DNA of 22,588 nt. Origin: Prevotellaceae bacterium UBA4301. GTDB taxonomy: Bacteria; Bacteroidota; Bacteroidia; Bacteroidales; Bacteroidaceae. Each line of letters opens with the position of its first letter. Position 1 is the first letter of the stretch. The notes under the pieces were generated by a model. That model had not been told where the DNA came from. It ran no database searches and was given only the letters and a program-made list of their open reading frames with translations. The stretch covers positions 41,046-63,633 of the forward strand of contig DGUV01000057.1 of the NCBI GenBank assembly GCA_002395775.1. The letters run 5' to 3'. The position numbers and the translations under genes are program-made. Below, piece after piece: positions 9,174 to 15,458 of the stretch.

Positions 9174-10091
9174 TTGACACCTCGAATTAAAGGCTTTACT
9201 ATGGGCAGCATTGCTGCCGCATCCTACGGCCTGAATCCGCTCTTTGCCCTCCCTCTCTATCAGGAGGGTATGGGGGCGGATTCGGTCCTTTTCTTTCGCT
9301 ATGCGTTTGCCATCCTGATGATGGCTGTGATGATGAAGGCACGTCGTATGGACATGCGTGTGCATAGGCGTGACTGGTTCCCTCTGGCCGTCTTTGGCCT
9401 ACTGTTCTCTGCCAGCAGCTTGTTCTTGTTCCTTAGTTATAACTACATGGACGCGGGCATTGCATCCACCATATTGTTCATGTATCCCGTCCTTGTGGCC
9501 ATCATCATGGCCTTGTTCTTTGGCGAACGGGCATCGGCACTCACGTGGGTGTGCATCCTGTTGGCCTTCGGTGGCATACTGCTGCTGACCAAGACCAGCA
9601 CAGGGGCTACGGTCTCACTCTTTGGTGTGACGTTGGTTCTGCTTTCGTCATTGTCCTACGCCATCTACATTGTGGGAGTCAACCATTCGTCCATAGCGCG
9701 TATGCCTTCTCAGAAACTCACCTTTTATGCGCTTTCGTTTGGCATCCTCATCTATGTGGTTCGCACGCGGGGGCTCACCGAACTCCAGTTGCCTCAGACG
9801 GCACTGGGCTGGATGTGTGCCTTCTGTCTGGCGTTGTTCCCCACCATCATCTCGTTGGTGGCCATGACCATCAGCATCCGTAAGATTGGCTCCACCTCGG
9901 CTGCCATCTTAGGCGCTTTGGAGCCTATCACGGCTTTGCTCGTGGGTACGCTGGTCTTTGGCGAACGGCTGACGGTGCGCATCTGCCTGGGCGTTGTGCT
10001 CATCCTGACTGCTGTCACCCTGCTCATTGCGGGAAAGAAAATCTATTATATCATTCGTGCTAAACTCTCACCTCATCATGCCCTACACTGA
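9174..10091 (+). CDS. EamA/DMT-family transporter (TTG start)
   Basis: A 305-residue inner-membrane protein with about ten hydrophobic helices in two EamA halves (roughly 5-140 and 150-290). The second half ends in the usual ILGALEPITALLVGTLVFGE, which mirrors VAIIMALFFGERASAL in the first half. Such proteins export amino acids, nucleotides or other metabolites; the substrate is unknown. The frame has no ATG before 9201, which would remove MTPRIKGFT and start within the first helix. TTG at 9174-9176 gives a better amphipathic start, so it is preferred, though the choice is not certain. The preceding POT stop is 29 bases upstream. The 3' end overlaps the next small gene by 14 bases, which suggests translational coupling. 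Confidence 0.88.
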   Translation: MTPRIKGFTMGSIAAASYGLNPLFALPLYQEGMGADSVLFFRYAFAILMMAVMMKARRMDMRVHRRDWFPLAVFGLLFSASSLFLFLSYNYMDAGIASTILFMYPVLVAIIMALFFGERASALTWVCILLAFGGILLLTKTSTGATVSLFGVTLVLLSSLSYAIYIVGVNHSSIARMPSQKLTFYALSFGILIYVVRTRGLTELQLPQTALGWMCAFCLALFPTIISLVAMTISIRKIGSTSAAILGALEPITALLVGTLVFGERLTVRICLGVVLILTAVTLLIAGKKIYYIIRAKLSPHHALH

Positions 10092-10233
10092 ACACTATAG
10101 CCAATCAGAAGAGTATCGTCGTGAGGAACTTCTTCGTGTGATTGAACGGGCCATAGGTCGCCTGACTTTGCAGGAACTCGAAGCCCTCTACTACGATATG
10201 TCAACCAAGAACTACATCATCGACACGCTATGA
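10078..10233 (+). CDS. Small conserved-looking protein, 51 residues, unknown function
   Basis: An ATG at 10078 opens a 51-residue frame that starts 14 bases inside the end of the EamA gene and shares ATGA with the next gene. The frame is open upstream to 10027, but a start there would lie deep in the EamA gene, so 10078 is favoured. The protein is hydrophilic and helical in appearance (EEYRREELLRVIERAIGRLT, then LQELEALYYDMSTKNYIIDTL), with no signal peptide, cysteines or known motif. Overlap on both sides argues that it is a real coding region in a three-gene unit. I do not recognise a family and assign no function. Confidence 0.65.
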   Translation: MPYTEHYSQSEEYRREELLRVIERAIGRLTLQELEALYYDMSTKNYIIDTL

Positions 10234-10604
10234 TAAGACGTCTCTTGCTGCTTATCCTTCTCTTCTGTCCCTTGCTTGCAATGGCGCAGAAGATTGCCTA
10301 CATCGAGTCCACTTCTTCGTGGTATTACATCTATGATGAGCAAGGCCGCCGCATCCGCTCGTTCAGTACCAGTCAGGGGCGTTTGGTGGCCTATACGTCG
10401 GAGTTCTACATCATTCAGGTAGGGAAATCGTGGTACTACACCTACGATGTCGCGGGGCGTCGCCTCCATTCATTCAGCATCTCGGCAACGGGTGAGATTC
10501 TTTCAGCTTCGGGCGATACATTCACCACCCGGCTTCAGTCGTGGATTGTCACATGGCGAAAGGATGGCAAGCGGCTCGGGTCTCGCTCTGCTTCCGCTCG
10601 CTGA
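10230..10604 (+). CDS. Small secreted protein of three 37-residue repeats
   Basis: A 124-residue protein with a signal peptide (1-19, cut likely at AMA|Q). The mature part is three repeats with an exact 37-residue period: tryptophans at 31, 68 and 105, glycines at 39, 76 and 113, and serines at 44, 81 and 118. Repeats one and two share WYYxYDxxGRRxxSFS; the third is degenerate (WIVTWRKDGKRLGSRS). The pattern recalls the YD/RHS type of aromatic beta repeat, but three units are too few for a propeller or shell by themselves. No lipobox is present, so a periplasmic or secreted location is expected. The start shares ATGA with the 51-residue gene. A long hairpin follows the stop. Function is unknown. 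Confidence 0.72.
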   Translation: MIRRLLLLILLFCPLLAMAQKIAYIESTSSWYYIYDEQGRRIRSFSTSQGRLVAYTSEFYIIQVGKSWYYTYDVAGRRLHSFSISATGEILSASGDTFTTRLQSWIVTWRKDGKRLGSRSASAR

Positions 10605-10614
10605 TTCATTTTAA

Positions 10615-10659
10615 AAAGCCCTTAATGTTCTGAAAGTATCTAAGAGCATTAAGGGCTTT
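10615..10659. terminator. Bidirectional hairpin terminator between converging genes
   Basis: A 13-base perfect inverted repeat (AAAGCCCTTAATG at 10615-10627 against CATTAAGGGCTTT at 10647-10659) can extend three pairs inward, one of them a G-T wobble. On the minus strand the stem is followed by a run of five T, so it works best for the flavodoxin transcript. On the plus strand the T-run is short. It lies exactly between the two converging stop codons. Confidence 0.85.
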
Positions 10660-10662
10660 AAG

Positions 10663-11229
10663 TTATTCTGTGGTTTTCACGAAGGCTTCCAAGGCTTCGC
10701 GCGTTGGGCTGTTCAGCAGTTTCCCCTGTTTCCATGTAGCCTGGGGATAGGCCTCGCTCAGGTCTTTCTGCGACTGTTCGATGCCGCTCCCGCCCGAGGT
10801 AGCAAAGGGAATGATGGTCTTGCCCGTCAGTTCATAGGCTTCGAGGAAGGTGTTGATGATGGTCGGGCAGGTTCCCCACCAGATGGGATAGCCGACGTAG
10901 ATGACATTGTAGTCCTCAAGTTTCAGGTCAGTCTCGGCCAGTGCCGGGCGGCTGCTCTTGTCCTTCATCTCGACGCTCGATCGGCTGAGACTGTCGCGCC
11001 AGTCCAGGTCAGCTTCCGTATAAGCTTCTGCCGGGGCTATCTCGTGTAGGTCGGCGCCAGCTACTTCGGCCAGTTGCTGGGCCACACCGCGAGTCACGCC
11101 CGATGCCGAGAAGTAGGCCACCAATGTTTTCGCTTCCTTAGGTTCTTCACTTTGTTTCTCACTCTTCTGGGAGCAGGCACTCAGTCCCACCAGGGCTGCC
11201 AGTGCAAAAAGGATTGTTTTTCTCATCAT
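10663..11229 (-). CDS. Flavodoxin-like lipoprotein
   Basis: A 188-residue protein with a lipoprotein signal: a hydrophobic stretch then LSAC, with Cys19 as the probable lipidation site. After a charged linker, the fold begins with TLVAYFSASGVTRGVAQQLA, where SASGVTR takes the place of the flavodoxin phosphate loop (usually SxTGnT). Later blocks (YNVIYVGYPIWWGTCPTIIN and IIPFATSGGSGIEQSQ) match the Flavodoxin_4-type proteins and would hold the FMN ring. It may therefore bind FMN and act in electron transfer or quinone/thiol reduction, but outside the cytoplasm. A membrane-anchored periplasmic flavodoxin is less usual than a soluble one. The ATG at 11229 was used; a second ATG follows at once (11226). 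It is divergent from the ABC operon and shares the 196-base control region with it. Confidence 0.87.
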   Translation of the reverse strand: MMRKTILFALAALVGLSACSQKSEKQSEEPKEAKTLVAYFSASGVTRGVAQQLAEVAGADLHEIAPAEAYTEADLDWRDSLSRSSVEMKDKSSRPALAETDLKLEDYNVIYVGYPIWWGTCPTIINTFLEAYELTGKTIIPFATSGGSGIEQSQKDLSEAYPQATWKQGKLLNSPTREALEAFVKTTE

Positions 11230-11314
11230 TCTACTATTATATATAGGTATATATGCACATGAGCATGGATTGCTGAGGCGAAGTTACATAAAAATTGCCT
11301 ATATAACGCCCCCG

Positions 11315-11336
11315 AAGTGTTAAAAAAGTGTTAAAA
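11315..11336. promoter_or_regulatory. Tandem 11-bp direct repeat, possible response-regulator site
   Basis: AAGTGTTAAAA occurs twice back to back (11315-11325 and 11326-11336) without mismatch. An 11-base period puts both copies on the same face of the helix, as in sites for OmpR/PhoB-type regulators. It lies just upstream of the -33 element of the ABC operon promoter and also upstream of the flavodoxin gene, so it could act on either. The binding protein is unknown. Confidence 0.45.
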
Positions 11337-11348
11337 TGATGTAAATCC

Positions 11349-11380
11349 TTGTTGTATTTGTTCTAATTGCCTTACCTTTG
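11349..11380 (+). promoter_or_regulatory. Bacteroidota-type promoter for the ABC/GntR operon
   Basis: A perfect -7 element TACCTTTG lies at 11373-11380. TTG occurs twice at 11349-11354, giving 18 or 21 bases to the -7 element, both in the accepted range. Transcription should begin near 11387, leaving a leader of about 40 bases that carries the AGTGTA palindrome. Confidence 0.72.
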
Positions 11381-11381
11381 C

Positions 11382-11405
11382 AGTGTACTAATAAACTATT
11401 ACACT
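11382..11405. promoter_or_regulatory. Probable operator for the GntR/YtrA-like regulator
   Basis: AGTGTA (11382-11387) and TACACT (11400-11405) form a perfect 6-base inverted repeat around 12 bases, with partial symmetry inside. It overlaps the predicted transcription start, a good place for repression. As I recall, the Bacillus YtrA operator uses the same AGTGTA/TACACT half-sites with a slightly longer spacer. The operon encodes a YtrA-like protein (13045-13407), so autorepression is likely. Confidence 0.6.
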
Positions 11406-11425
11406 AAATAACTAATTCAATTGCT

Positions 11426-12124
11426 ATGATTAGTATTAAGAATGTTACCTTTGGTTACGCTCCTTCGGCACGGGTGCTGGAGGACTTCTCCCTCCAGTTT
11501 CAGGATGGAGGCGTGTACGGATTGTTAGGAAAGAACGGCACGGGCAAGAGCACGCTCTTGTATCTCATCACGGGTCTGCTACGTGCACAGGGAGGCACGG
11601 TGGAAGTGGACGGCGTAGATGCATCGAGCCGTAAGGCCGATACGCTGGCCGACATGTTCATCGTTCCCGAGGAATACGACCTACCGGCCATCTCTCTCAA
11701 GAATTATGTCAAGGCTTTGAAGCCCTTCTATCCCCGATTCAGCGAGGATCTTCTGGAGCGTTGCATGCGCGAGTTTGAGATGCCCGCCGACGTCAATCTG
11801 GGAGCCCTCAGCATGGGACAGAAGAAGAAGGTGTATATCTGCATCGCCCTGGCTGCCAATACGAAATACCTGCTCCTGGACGAACCCACCAACGGGCTGG
11901 ACATCCTCTCGAAGAGCCTGTTCCGCAAGGTAGTGGTGGCCGGCATGTCGGAGGACAAGACCATCATCATCTCCACCCATCAGGTGCACGACGTGGAGCA
12001 TCTGCTGGACCACGTGGTCATCGTTGACCGCAACCGCGTCCTGCTCGACCAGAAGTTGGAGGAGAGCGACGAGGCGCCTATCGACATCGAGAAACTTTTC
12101 ATCGAGACGCTGACGAAGAACTGA
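11426..12124 (+). CDS. ABC transporter ATP-binding protein (ABC-2 / YtrB type)
   Basis: A 232-residue ABC ATPase. It has Walker A GKNGTGKST (35-43), a signature LSMGQ (128-132) and Walker B YLLLDEP (148-154), followed by TNGLD and the switch histidine in STHQVHDVEH. The signature has LSMGQKKK rather than LSGGQ, as often seen in ATPases for ABC-2 or drug/antibiotic-resistance exporters. It is first in the operon, right after the promoter and palindrome, and is followed 56 bases later by a membrane protein of the ABC-2 kind. The pair resembles the GntR-linked YtrBC/BcrAB-like exporters that respond to cell-wall-active compounds; the real substrate is unknown. The C-terminal 20 residues (IDIEKLFIETLTKN) are usual for this group. 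Confidence 0.92.
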   Translation: MISIKNVTFGYAPSARVLEDFSLQFQDGGVYGLLGKNGTGKSTLLYLITGLLRAQGGTVEVDGVDASSRKADTLADMFIVPEEYDLPAISLKNYVKALKPFYPRFSEDLLERCMREFEMPADVNLGALSMGQKKKVYICIALAANTKYLLLDEPTNGLDILSKSLFRKVVVAGMSEDKTIIISTHQVHDVEHLLDHVVIVDRNRVLLDQKLEESDEAPIDIEKLFIETLTKN

Positions 12125-12180
12125 TGCCCCTGAAAGCGATTAAATGATTATCCTTTTTAACGATTAAACTTTTTACAGTC

Positions 12181-13035
12181 ATGAAATTAGATAGATTTCT
12201 CAATGTAGCGCGTTGGAACTTCGCCATCAATCGCTCGCAATACCTCAAGTTGGCCCTGAGCCTGTTCCTCGTCATGAGTCTGCCCTTGCTGATGTTCATC
12301 CTGAAGACCATCTGGGTGTTTGGCATCATCCACAATACCGAGTGGGCCCTGGCCAGTGTGCCCGGAACCAGTCTGGGCACCTGGATGTGCGGTTGCTTCG
12401 TCTTCGCCCTGCCCATCCTGGCCGGTTACACGTTCCACAACCTGCTGACCAAGCAGACACGCATCAAGGAACTTACCCTGCCCGCATCGAACGGCGAGAA
12501 GTTTCTCTTCCATGCCCTGGTCACCATCGGCGGTGCCTTCCTGACCTATGTGGTCAGCTTCTTCCTACTCGCTGCCCTTCAATATCTCTTTGTCGGCATC
12601 GTCTATGGCTTCTCCTATGCCCAATGGACGCCTTACGCCTCCATCTTCTTTGGTACCAATGTGATAGCTCAGACGGGGTTGCCGCTCCTGGGAGGCAATG
12701 CTGCATTTTGGCTTACGCTGCATGCGGACCTTGGCCTGATAACCTTCGTCTCCACCTTCGTGCTGGGAAATGCCATCAAGTACAAGCACAATGTGCTCTG
12801 GACCTACCTCTTCCACTGGGGACTGGGCTTCCTCTCCATCTTCTGTATGGGGCTGTGCATACCCTTCTTTGCAGATATGGATTGGGATTGGCTGAAGAAC
12901 CTCGACATTGACCAGGTGAGGATAGGCTTCAAGTGGACTGCCACAATCTTCCTCACGGCCGTCACCGTCTTCTGCTGGTGGCTGTCGTACCGCCTCTATT
13001 GCCGTGCACAAATCACAACAAAACGTAATAAGTAA
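12181..13035 (+). CDS. ABC-2-type membrane permease partner
   Basis: A 284-residue membrane protein with about six hydrophobic segments (around residues 22-45, 65-82, 103-130, 160-190, 205-230 and 250-270). After a short basic N-terminus (MKLDRFLNVARWNFAINRSQ) the first helix begins, and the tail is basic (CRAQITTKRNK). There is no strong family motif, but size, topology and its place between an ABC ATPase and a YtrA-like regulator make it the likely transmembrane partner of the 11426-12124 ATPase. The block ELTLPASNGEKFLFHALVT between helices 2 and 3 is the sort of conserved cytoplasmic coupling segment seen in Bacteroidetes ABC-2 permeases next to GntR genes. Substrate unknown. Confidence 0.8.
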   Translation: MKLDRFLNVARWNFAINRSQYLKLALSLFLVMSLPLLMFILKTIWVFGIIHNTEWALASVPGTSLGTWMCGCFVFALPILAGYTFHNLLTKQTRIKELTLPASNGEKFLFHALVTIGGAFLTYVVSFFLLAALQYLFVGIVYGFSYAQWTPYASIFFGTNVIAQTGLPLLGGNAAFWLTLHADLGLITFVSTFVLGNAIKYKHNVLWTYLFHWGLGFLSIFCMGLCIPFFADMDWDWLKNLDIDQVRIGFKWTATIFLTAVTVFCWWLSYRLYCRAQITTKRNK

Positions 13036-13044
13036 ATTATCACT

Positions 13045-13407
13045 ATGGACTTCAAGAATCAAAAAGCCATATACCTGCAGATAGCCGAGCACGTCATGGA
13101 TGAAATCCTCTCCGGTAAGTACCCCGAGGATGCCAAGTTGCCCAGCGTGCGCGAGTATGCTGCAGAAGTGGAGGTGAACGTCAACACCGTGGCCCGCTCC
13201 TTCGAGTGGCTGCAGTTGCACGGAATCGTCACCGTCCGTCGCGGTCTGGGCAATTTCGTGGCCCTGGGGGCCGTGGAGGAAATAGAAGCCCTGCGCAAGG
13301 AGGAGTTTTTCCATGAGCAGTTGCCCGAACTCTTCCAGTCGATGCATGCCATTGGCATCACGATGGACGAAGTAATTAACCAGTTTAATGAATATGAAAC
13401 CAAATAA
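13045..13407 (+). CDS. GntR-family regulator, YtrA subfamily
   Basis: A 120-residue regulator. The N-terminal winged helix-turn-helix covers about residues 5-75: AIYLQIAEHVMDEILSGKYP, then KLPSVREYAAEVEVNVNTVA and the wing GIVTVRRGLGNFVA. The C-terminal part is only about 45 residues and helical, too short for a FadR or HutC effector domain, which places it in the YtrA group that controls ABC transporters. It starts 9 bases after the permease gene, and a lipoprotein gene starts 3 bases after its stop, so it sits inside the operon it probably controls. The AGTGTA/TACACT palindrome at 11382-11405 is the likely target. Effector unknown; YtrA-type proteins respond to cell-wall antibiotics in Bacillus. 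Confidence 0.92.
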   Translation: MDFKNQKAIYLQIAEHVMDEILSGKYPEDAKLPSVREYAAEVEVNVNTVARSFEWLQLHGIVTVRRGLGNFVALGAVEEIEALRKEEFFHEQLPELFQSMHAIGITMDEVINQFNEYETK

Positions 13408-13410
13408 GCT

Positions 13411-13887
13411 ATGAAACCACGAAACATTTTCTCCCTTATGTCGTTGGGTCTCTTCTTCTTAGTCTTTGCGGCTTGCGATCCGAAACCCGTGATGACAGAA
13501 GTGCCATATACAGTGCTGAAGCACTATTTCTTCCGCAACGATGCCCAGATACCCTCGAATCCTAAGATTGATACTCAGGAGCGGTTCGACAGTCTCTTCG
13601 GCATGGCTACGTTGATGGGCGCGGACGGAAAGCCCACGCCCGTGGATTTCGAACGCCAGTTTGTAATCTCAGTCGTCCTGCCGGTTACGAACCAACAGAC
13701 GGAGTTGTACGACGAGCATTTGTATGCTTATAAGGACCTGCTCGGAAAGTCGAATCTCTATTTCTGGTACAGTGCGAATCGCGGCACCGACACACTCTCC
13801 TACACGATGCAGCCCATCCTGCTCATTGCCGTCGACCGTCAGCACGATGCCCAGCATGTTTCCCTCAAGGAGGTTGTCGATGAGTGA
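13411..13887 (+). CDS. Lipoprotein of unknown function
   Basis: A 158-residue protein with a lipoprotein signal peptide ending in FAAC (Cys22). The mature part has no motif I recognise; it alternates short hydrophobic strands (FVISVVLPVTN, NLYFWYSANRG, QPILLIAVDRQ) and looks like a small beta-rich periplasmic domain. It starts only 3 bases after the GntR stop, so it is almost surely co-transcribed and possibly translationally coupled. Its place between the YtrA-like regulator and the DUF2807 lipoprotein suggests an envelope role connected with the transporters, but nothing in the sequence proves this. Confidence 0.8.
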   Translation: MKPRNIFSLMSLGLFFLVFAACDPKPVMTEVPYTVLKHYFFRNDAQIPSNPKIDTQERFDSLFGMATLMGADGKPTPVDFERQFVISVVLPVTNQQTELYDEHLYAYKDLLGKSNLYFWYSANRGTDTLSYTMQPILLIAVDRQHDAQHVSLKEVVDE

Positions 13888-13925
13888 AGGCCATGTAATT
13901 ATATAACAAACAAAACAAAAACATC

Positions 13926-14684
13926 ATGAAAACTCGTAGTATTCTTTCCGCCCTTGTACTGTTTGCAGCAGCGGCAATGTCTTTCACCAGTTGCACCGAG
14001 ATGGCCCACAAGTTGGCCATGAAGGCCGTCAATGAGTCTTCAGGAGAATTTGAGAAAGAAGACACCGTCAAGTGGGGCAGCGTCACAGAGCGCGACCTCG
14101 ACCTGCCTCTCTTCTCAGCCATTGATGCCAGAGGAGCCGTGCGTGTCGTGTTTGTTCAGGACTCTGTCTTTTCCGTGCGTGTCCGTGGCAACGAGAAGTG
14201 CCTGGACGAGTATAAGTTCGTTGTCAAGAAGAACGACCTGAAGGTCGAACCTAAGAATTTCAGCGGTAAGGTCAACAAGAACACGTCTGCCGTCACGCTC
14301 TTTGTCACGGCTCCCAACCTGACCGACATCGAGTTCGCCGGAGCCGGCCGCTTTGAGATGCCTGGCGCCATGTCGCTCCCCGGCGAGTTAAACATCGAGA
14401 TAGAAGGGGCCGGAGAGATAAGCATCGAAGACCTCACACTGCCATCGTTGAATGTTGAAATCAGCGGAGCCGGGAAGTGCGACATCGGAAAGGTGACCAC
14501 AACGGGCGATGTTGAAATTGAGGTGAACGGTGCCGGTGAGGTCAAGGCCAACGTGTTCTGTCAGGACTTGAGCATCGAAATTAACGGTGCAGGCAATGCC
14601 GTACTGAGTGGCGAGTGCCGAGGCACGTTGTCGTGTGAACAGAGCGGAGCCAGCAAGATTGATACTTCGAACCTGAAGAGATGA
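13926..14684 (+). CDS. DUF2807 (GIN / adhesin-head-like) lipoprotein
   Basis: A 252-residue exported protein. The signal peptide ends in SFTSC (Cys23), a plausible lipobox, so it is probably a lipoprotein. From about residue 58 (DLPLFSAIDARGAVRVVF) it follows the DUF2807 or GIN-domain pattern: a run of beta-helix rungs, each with a GAG/GAS turn, at residues 139, 161, 181, 202, 221 and 241, a spacing of 19-22 residues. Proteins of this family occur widely in Bacteroidota, often near ABC exporters; their role is not settled, though some were named as putative adhesin heads. The stop overlaps the next start by ATGA (14681), which ties it firmly to the MacB-type ATPase. That coupling suggests a role in the exporter or its envelope target. 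Confidence 0.88.
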   Translation: MKTRSILSALVLFAAAAMSFTSCTEMAHKLAMKAVNESSGEFEKEDTVKWGSVTERDLDLPLFSAIDARGAVRVVFVQDSVFSVRVRGNEKCLDEYKFVVKKNDLKVEPKNFSGKVNKNTSAVTLFVTAPNLTDIEFAGAGRFEMPGAMSLPGELNIEIEGAGEISIEDLTLPSLNVEISGAGKCDIGKVTTTGDVEIEVNGAGEVKANVFCQDLSIEINGAGNAVLSGECRGTLSCEQSGASKIDTSNLKR

Positions 14685-15397
14685 TTCATCTGACTAACAT
14701 CCATAAGACGTACCAGGGTGTCCAGCCGCTGCATGTGCTCAAAGGCATCGACTTGCACATTGGGCGCGGTGAGTTCGTAGCCATCATGGGCGCATCGGGC
14801 TCCGGCAAGTCGACGCTGCTGAACATACTGGGCATCCTGGACGATTATGACGAGGGTGAATATCGGCTCGACGGAACACTCATACGCAATCTCTCGGAGA
14901 CACGTGCAGCGGACTACCGCAACCGCATGATAGGCTTCATCTTCCAGAGCTTCAATCTGATCAGTTTCAAGGATGCCATGGAAAACGTGGCCCTGCCCTT
15001 GTTCTATCAGGGCGTCGGCCGACGGAAGCGCAACCAGCTGGCCATGGAGTATCTGGAGAAGGTGGGACTGAAGGAGTGGGCCCATCACCTGCCCAACGAA
15101 CTCTCCGGCGGACAAAAGCAGCGTGTGGCCATTGCCCGTGCCCTCATCACCCAGCCGCGCATCATCCTGGCCGACGAACCGACCGGTGCCTTGGACAGCA
15201 AGACTTCGCTGGAGGTGATGCAGCTCTTGAAGAAGTTGCACGAGCAGGGACTGACCATCATCGTGGTGACGCATGAGAGCGGCGTGGCCTATCAGGCAGA
15301 GAAGATAGTGCATATCATGGACGGACAAATCGAAAACATAGAGGTGAACGACGGTTCGGCCCATACGCCTTTCGGTGTGGACGGAGTGATGAAATGA
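14681..15397 (+). CDS. MacB/LolD-type ABC ATPase
   Basis: A 238-residue ATPase of the MacB/LolD/FtsE group. It has Walker A GASGSGKST (37-45), the signature LSGGQ (141-145) in LSGGQKQRVAIARAL, and Walker B IILADEP (161-167) followed by TGALDS. This group powers mechanotransmission rather than direct passage: it drives FtsX-type permeases to extract lipoproteins or expel substrates through a TolC channel. The gene starts within the DUF2807 stop codon (ATGA). Two FtsX-type permeases, an adaptor and a TolC-type protein follow, so it most likely energises that split MacAB-TolC-like machine. A heptamer repeat fills the gap before the next gene. Confidence 0.93.
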   Translation: MIHLTNIHKTYQGVQPLHVLKGIDLHIGRGEFVAIMGASGSGKSTLLNILGILDDYDEGEYRLDGTLIRNLSETRAADYRNRMIGFIFQSFNLISFKDAMENVALPLFYQGVGRRKRNQLAMEYLEKVGLKEWAHHLPNELSGGQKQRVAIARALITQPRIILADEPTGALDSKTSLEVMQLLKKLHEQGLTIIVVTHESGVAYQAEKIVHIMDGQIENIEVNDGSAHTPFGVDGVMK

Positions 15398-15407
15398 CCA
15401 TAAAGGC

Positions 15408-15449
15408 ATTGCGCATTGTGCATTATGAAATGTGAATTGTCCATTGTGA
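15408..15449. repeat. Heptamer tandem repeat ATTGTGA/ATTGTGC, six units
   Basis: Six units (ATTGCGC, ATTGTGC, ATTATGA, AATGTGA, ATTGTCC, ATTGTGA) run with an exact 7-base period between the ATPase stop and the first permease start. The consensus is the same as that of the array at 3904-3938. It fills most of this 61-base gap; the neighbouring junctions in the operon mostly overlap. Confidence 0.8.
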
Positions 15450-15458
15450 AAAGATCGT

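Noticed and set aside
10027..10077. Longer start for the 51-residue protein at 10027
   Set aside because: It would overlap the EamA gene by 65 bases, whereas 10078 gives the short overlap usual for coupled genes.
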